Assembly: GCA_964518335.1 (NCBI GenBank)
Contig: CAZFDT010000004.1
Coordinates: 1-64,000, forward strand
Direction: 5' to 3'
From: CAZFDT01 sp964518335
Lineage (GTDB): Bacteria > Planctomycetota > Phycisphaerae > Phycisphaerales > Phycisphaeraceae
DNA: 64,000 bases
The number at the start of each line of letters is the position of its first letter. Position 1 is the first letter of the stretch. The notes below the pieces were generated by a model. The model searched no databases. It was not told the DNA's origin and saw nothing but the letters and a program-made list of their open reading frames with translations. Position numbers and translations under genes: made by a program. Below are positions 59,944 to 64,000 of this stretch, piece after piece.

Positions 59944-60861
59944 TCAGTCGCTGATGCGGAAAGTCGCCCACACCGGCGCGTGGTCCGAGCCCTCGTTAAG
60001 TTCGTCAATGTTCGTGGGAATGCCCACGGCGTCGAGTCGCTTGTAAAGCGAGGGGCTGGCGAGGATGTAGTCGATCGTGCTGAGGTAGCGCTGGCCGCGG
60101 ATAAAGGTGATGGGTCGGTCGGGATCGAGCGAGGTGTGAACGTCGTGCATCAGCGGGGTCGTTTCGTCGCCCTGGGGCTCGAGGTAGGCGCGAATGCCCG
60201 GGGCGTCAGGAGTGTCGTTGAGGTCGCCCATGAGGACGACCCATGCGTCGGGGTCGCGATGGAGGATGTCGGCGATTTTGCTGCGAGCCATGGTGTGCTC
60301 GGCCAGTCGCCACTTGGCCGACATCGGATCGCCGGGACTGTCGTGGCGACTCTTCAGGTGCACGATGAACGCGTGAAGGCGGCGCTGCGGCGTCACCTGC
60401 AATTCAACCTTCAGCAGGTCGCGGGCATACGTCCAGGTGCGCGTCTCGTCGGGCAGCGTCAGATCCAGGAATCGGTGGCTCGTGAGGCTGACGATTGGCA
60501 CGCGGCTGATCACGCCGACATTGATGCCTCGATCGCTGTTGGTCGGCAGCACCGAGATGTGCATGTACCCCAGGTCGGCGAGCATCTCGTTGGTCATGGC
60601 TCGAAGCACGCCCTCGTTTTCGACTTCCACGATGCCGATGACGTCGGGGTTGGCTTGGCGAATGGTCGTGGCCAGGCGCTCGATGGCCGCGCGAGGCTTG
60701 GGCGGCATCGTTTCGTCGGTGGAATAGGGGTCGTCGAACACGTCGAACATATTTTCGACGTTGTAGGCCATGAGCGTGAGTTTGCCGGCTTCCTGCGCCA
60801 GGCTCGTGGCAGCCAGCGTCAACGTGCACAGCAGGGCGATCATCCATGAGCGTGCGGCCAT
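59944..60861 (-). CDS. Secreted endonuclease/exonuclease/phosphatase-fold hydrolase
   Basis: A 305-residue EEP-family protein with a signal peptide (ALLCTLTLAATSLAQ). LMAYNVENMFD carries the metal-site Asn, IGIVEVENEGVL the Glu, VHLKSR the His, VVLMGDLNDTPD the Asp-x-Asn, and EGSDHAPVWATF the terminal Asp-His. All catalytic residues are present. It could be an extracellular nuclease or phosphodiesterase. AAGGAA lies before ATG 60861; longer frames are unsupported. Confidence 0.88.
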   Translation of the reverse strand: MAARSWMIALLCTLTLAATSLAQEAGKLTLMAYNVENMFDVFDDPYSTDETMPPKPRAAIERLATTIRQANPDVIGIVEVENEGVLRAMTNEMLADLGYMHISVLPTNSDRGINVGVISRVPIVSLTSHRFLDLTLPDETRTWTYARDLLKVELQVTPQRRLHAFIVHLKSRHDSPGDPMSAKWRLAEHTMARSKIADILHRDPDAWVVLMGDLNDTPDAPGIRAYLEPQGDETTPLMHDVHTSLDPDRPITFIRGQRYLSTIDYILASPSLYKRLDAVGIPTNIDELNEGSDHAPVWATFRISD

Positions 60862-60943
60862 CGTGAAGTTCCTTTCGCCCCCCGATCGCGCCGCAGACCT
60901 GCTGGGGCAGGTCTGCCCTATGCAAACGCACCAGTGTACCCGA

Positions 60944-62842
60944 TCATTGCCCCAGCCAGCGACCCCAGATCGCCAGATCCAGCAGGGCGAAGAGCCGATG
61001 AGTATGGTCGGCCTTGTGCTGCACGTGCTCATCGACCAGACGCACGATCGCGTTGCGCTCAAAGCCCATCGCGTCGAGCGTGCCGTCGGTGACGATGTCG
61101 CGCAGCGTCTGCTGCAGTGGTCCTGCGAACCACCGGCCGATGGGCACGGCGAAACCCCGCTTGGGCCGGCGAACAATCTCCGCCGGCAGCAACTCCGATG
61201 CAATGGCTCGCAGCAGTGCCTTACGCCGGCCGCGCGGCATCAGCACCGTCGTCGGCAGGTGGCCCGCCAGGTCGCATACCGCCGTGTCCAGCATCGGGCA
61301 TCGCACCTCCAGCGCCACCGCCATCGACGCCCGGTCCACCTTGCGCATCAGCACGAACGGCAGATAGTGCGTCAGGTCCCACCGCCGTGCGGCACTGACC
61401 GGCTCGGCCTCCGCGGGCCAGCCGGGCACGCCGCCCGATTCGCCGCCGCTCCAGCACTCCTGTGTCGCCACGCCCAGCGATGCGATCTGCTCGTCGGTGA
61501 ACAGATGCACCATGCTCAGGTACTGTCGCGCGGGCGTGTCAAACCGCGCCGCCTCGCGCAGCCGACGCAGCCTCGCGCGCCGGGATCGCGGCTCGACCGC
61601 CGTCAGCATGCCCGTCGGCGCCAGCCGCAGTATGCCGCGCAGCCTCTGCAGCAGCCACAGCGCGCGGTAGCGGTCATAACCACCGAACAGCTCGTCGCCT
61701 CCGTCGCCCGACAGCGCCACCTTCACGTGCTGGCGGGTTGCCCGGCTGAGCCAATGCGTCGGGAGGATCGAGCTGTCTGCCAGCGGCTCGCCGGCGATCG
61801 CCACCAGCCGCGTCAGATCGCCCACGATGTCATGCGATGGATCGGCCTCCAGTCGCACGTGCTCGGCCCCGATCGCCCGAGCCACCCGCTGGGCGAAACG
61901 CGACTCGTCGTAGTCCAGGTCGGGCATTGCCACGCTGAACGTGTGCAACGGGCCGCGACCTTCAGCTTGCAACTTTCGCTGGGCCAGTGCAGCAATCACC
62001 GACGAATCGATCCCGCCCGACAAGAAGCACCCCAGCGGCACGTCCGCCTCCAGCCGTGTGCTGACCGCCTCCATCAGCACCTCACGCGTGGACGCCACCG
62101 CCCCCAGCGACGTGCTCGTCAGCGATATCGGCGGCGGCTGCCAATACTGATGCGTCGTCACGGCGCCCTGGGCGTCCACCACCATAAGGTGCGCTGCGGC
62201 AATCTCTTCGATGCCATCGATCAACGATGCCCGGAACGTGTAGCCCAGGCGCAGGTAGTTGCGCAGGGCCGAAGGGTTGATGCCCGGTCGCAGGCCAGAC
62301 GGCAGTCCCGCGCGGACCGTGGCCGCCAGACTTGCAAAGCACAGTTCGCGGTCACGCCTGAACACGTACAGCGGCTTTTTGCCCGTGCGGTCGCGCACCA
62401 GCACCAGACGCTGGGCGTCCTCATCCCAGATGGCGAACGCGAACATTCCGTGCAGGTGTTTGGGCAACTCCAGCCCCCACTGGCGGTAGCCCAGCAGCAG
62501 CACCTCGGTGTCGCTGTGATCGCTGGTGAAGCGATGCCCGAGTTTTTCGAGCTGTTGCCGCAACGCGCGGTGGTTGTAGATCTCGCCGTTGAACACCAGG
62601 TGCAGCGGCCCGCCCCCGCTGGCGCCGCCCGCCAGGTCCGCCGCCCTGGCCACGTGCATCGGCTGCTGACCCGACAGCAGGTCGATGATCGCCAATCGCG
62701 TATGCACCAGGGCGCAGCGCTCATACGCGGCAATGCCCTCGCCGTCGGGCCCGCGATGGCGAAGGTGGTCGCGCATCGCCTCCAACCGTCGGCGCTCGAT
62801 TGGCTGGTCATCAAACCGGACGATGCCCGCAATGCCGCACAT
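60944..62842 (-). CDS. asnB: Asparagine synthase (glutamine-hydrolysing)
   Basis: A 632-residue class II glutamine amidotransferase. Cys2 follows the initiator Met (MCGIAGIVRF), and RHRGPDGEG, VFNGEIYN and SDTEVLLLGYRQWG form the glutaminase site. The synthetase domain has the PP-loop FLSGGIDSSVIAALA and SGDGGDELFGGYDRY. It makes asparagine, but this form is also common in polysaccharide and exosortase-associated gene sets. The C-terminal RPKRGFAVPIGRWF is typical of that subgroup. Confidence 0.92.
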   Translation of the reverse strand: MCGIAGIVRFDDQPIERRRLEAMRDHLRHRGPDGEGIAAYERCALVHTRLAIIDLLSGQQPMHVARAADLAGGASGGGPLHLVFNGEIYNHRALRQQLEKLGHRFTSDHSDTEVLLLGYRQWGLELPKHLHGMFAFAIWDEDAQRLVLVRDRTGKKPLYVFRRDRELCFASLAATVRAGLPSGLRPGINPSALRNYLRLGYTFRASLIDGIEEIAAAHLMVVDAQGAVTTHQYWQPPPISLTSTSLGAVASTREVLMEAVSTRLEADVPLGCFLSGGIDSSVIAALAQRKLQAEGRGPLHTFSVAMPDLDYDESRFAQRVARAIGAEHVRLEADPSHDIVGDLTRLVAIAGEPLADSSILPTHWLSRATRQHVKVALSGDGGDELFGGYDRYRALWLLQRLRGILRLAPTGMLTAVEPRSRRARLRRLREAARFDTPARQYLSMVHLFTDEQIASLGVATQECWSGGESGGVPGWPAEAEPVSAARRWDLTHYLPFVLMRKVDRASMAVALEVRCPMLDTAVCDLAGHLPTTVLMPRGRRKALLRAIASELLPAEIVRRPKRGFAVPIGRWFAGPLQQTLRDIVTDGTLDAMGFERNAIVRLVDEHVQHKADHTHRLFALLDLAIWGRWLGQ

Positions 62843-62964
62843 GGGCGGGCATCATACAAGCTGGCAAGCCAGCCCCCGCGCCGGCGACCAGCCCAGCCAC
62901 GTTCGGATGGCGCCAGGCGGCCATTCTTTGGGCAGAATAAGGGTTTGTTTCCGATAGATCGGGC

Positions 62965-64000
62965 ATGGTGCTCGATCAGGTTCCCCAGGCTCTGGCGGCC
63001 GAACTGCTCGACGTGGTGGACCGCGCCAAGGATGCGCGGTTGAGTCTGCTGCGGCAGTTGCGCGAGGTCGAGGGGCGCGTGGCGGCGGTGACGCAGGCGG
63101 CGCGGCCGCCGGGCGAGCACGCCGACGCCCTGTTGCGCCGCATCGCCGAGGCCGAAGCCAGGTTGGCCCAGCGCCTGGCGGAACTGACCCGGGCCGAGGC
63201 GGGGTTGACGCGCCACACCGACGCGGCGCTGCGGATTGAGGCGAGCCTGTCGAAGCTGTCGGCGGCGTTTCAGGAACAGCTCGACGTGGTACGGCCGGCG
63301 GCCAAGGAGGTCGGCCAGATCAAGCAGCAGCTGCGCGACGCCGCTCATGCCGCGATCGAGCAGACGCGCATCTCGCTGGAGGCGTTGCGTTCGCCCGTGC
63401 AGGAGGAGCTGGCAAAGCTCGAGCAGGTGGAGCAGGCCGCAGCCAACCAGGTGCAGGCCACTCGCCACCGTGTCGAACAGGCCATGGCACGTTCGCTGCA
63501 GTTGTTTGAGGAGCGGGCTGGCGAGTCGCTGGCCAGGTTTACAGAGCAACTGCGTCAGGCCGTCGATCAGCGCGTGGATGAGCGGATCGACCGCGTCAAC
63601 GAGCAACTTGACCACCATCTGCGGGCGGTCAACCACCGCCTGCTGGCACAACAGCAGCAGATCGATGACCTGCTCGATCAGCGACAGGAGCGGGCTCTGA
63701 CGATGCTGGCTGACGCCGAGAGTGTGATGGAACAGTGTGCGGCACACTTCGATGAGGCCCAGCGGACGGTCAACCAGCGACTTCTGCAGCAGCAACGCGA
63801 GTTGACGGCTCTGTTGGACCAGCGCCATCATGACGCCATCGAGGTGATCAAGGCCACGCAGCCCGATGTGGCGTTTGTGGTGACGGACTTGGCCGCCGAG
63901 GTGCGCAAGCATCTGCAGGCCCACTTGGACACGGCGATCGCCGACGCCACTGCATCACTGCAGCATCAGGCGGATCGTCTTCGCCAGGCAATTGCCGCAA
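62965..64000 (+). CDS. Long coiled-coil protein, truncated by the window end
   Basis: ATG 62965 opens a frame without stop to the end of the window (345 codons seen). The protein is almost wholly helical with heptad-like Leu/Ala/Gln spacing (LRRIAEAEARLAQRLAELTR; LDQRQERALTMLADAESVM) and few Gly or Pro. It resembles chromosome-partition or flagellar/chemotaxis-type coiled coils, but no defining domain is visible. There is no signal peptide. Function unknown; the C-terminus lies outside. Confidence 0.65.
   Translation, partial: MVLDQVPQALAAELLDVVDRAKDARLSLLRQLREVEGRVAAVTQAARPPGEHADALLRRIAEAEARLAQRLAELTRAEAGLTRHTDAALRIEASLSKLSAAFQEQLDVVRPAAKEVGQIKQQLRDAAHAAIEQTRISLEALRSPVQEELAKLEQVEQAAANQVQATRHRVEQAMARSLQLFEERAGESLARFTEQLRQAVDQRVDERIDRVNEQLDHHLRAVNHRLLAQQQQIDDLLDQRQERALTMLADAESVMEQCAAHFDEAQRTVNQRLLQQQRELTALLDQRHHDAIEVIKATQPDVAFVVTDLAAEVRKHLQAHLDTAIADATASLQHQADRLRQAIAA

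Noticed and set aside
62221..63924. A 567-codon minus-strand frame across asnB and the coiled-coil gene
   Set aside because: It joins an alternative frame of asnB to the antisense of a clear plus-strand coding region starting at 62965.
1..64000. tRNA, rRNA, riboswitch or CRISPR features
   Set aside because: I found no cloverleaf with a T-arm consensus, no rRNA-like stretch, no direct-repeat/spacer array and no riboswitch core I could defend.

Overview
This is a high-G+C (visibly well above 60%) bacterial chromosome segment, densely coded on both strands. It has no rRNA, tRNA, CRISPR array, integrase or transposase that I can recognise. Several traits point to Planctomycetota, probably a Phycisphaerae-type lineage (inference, moderate confidence). 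These are the paralogous membrane proteins ending in a CxxC-x-YDLRA...CPECG zinc ribbon, DapL-type lysine synthesis, an unlinked nuoD, a long MFS carrier of a type common in planctomycete genomes, and families such as Minf_1886 and ThuA.

Layout. 0-18.8 kb is mostly housekeeping: a double-ACT regulator, pheA, a GT4 glycosyltransferase, an esterase-like hydrolase, a GH57 glycosidase, alaS, dapL, rpoZ-coaC, folate cyclo-ligase, an AsmA-like protein and a coupled pair of zinc-ribbon membrane proteins. 18.9-22.8 kb holds nuoD and a stress-type group (strong sigma70 promoter, small ORF, tandem UspA, Rnk/GreA-like protein, ICMT-like methyltransferase). 22.8-23.8 kb is a small accessory patch (HicBA with an altered toxin, DUF4160 + DUF2442). 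23.8-31.0 kb has ThuA and a complete seven-gene Mrp/Mnh Na+/H+ antiporter operon (A to G, minus strand). 31.1-38.5 kb has a HIT hydrolase, PilZ, a CobA-HemD fusion, secreted proteins of unknown function, a lone MshEN protein and an aldo/keto reductase. 38.5-41.7 kb is a tightly coupled minus-strand set: tandem-DUF3592 membrane protein, arrestin-like protein, P-loop ATPase, RuvX. 41.75-43.7 kb is a type II restriction-modification pair resembling XcyI. 43.7-46.5 kb has gpsA, a YqjD/YqjE/YqjK-like trio and truA. 46.5-47.2 kb is a toxin-antitoxin-like pair with a palindromic operator over its -35 box. 47.3-51.2 kb has a glycosyltransferase, a large secreted protein and a PIG-L deacetylase. 51.2-53.0 kb is a lower-G+C accessory stretch: coupled small membrane proteins, then a membrane peptide plus a PD-(D/E)XK-like nuclease. 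53.0-64.0 kb has palindromic repeats, a gene with no stop codon of its own, a PanE-like reductase, an MFS carrier, ispE, an autoregulated TetR gene, pcm, an EEP-family hydrolase, asnB and a coiled-coil gene cut by the window end.

Two general features stand out. Many genes have a -10-like hexamer only 6-9 nt before the start codon and no Shine-Dalgarno sequence, which suggests common leaderless transcription. Several families of palindromic intergenic repeats also occur, one of which supplies the start codon of a gene. The best candidates for undescribed biology are the coupled DUF3592/arrestin-like/ATPase operon (38.98-41.73 kb) and the nuclease plus membrane-peptide islet (52.0-53.0 kb).
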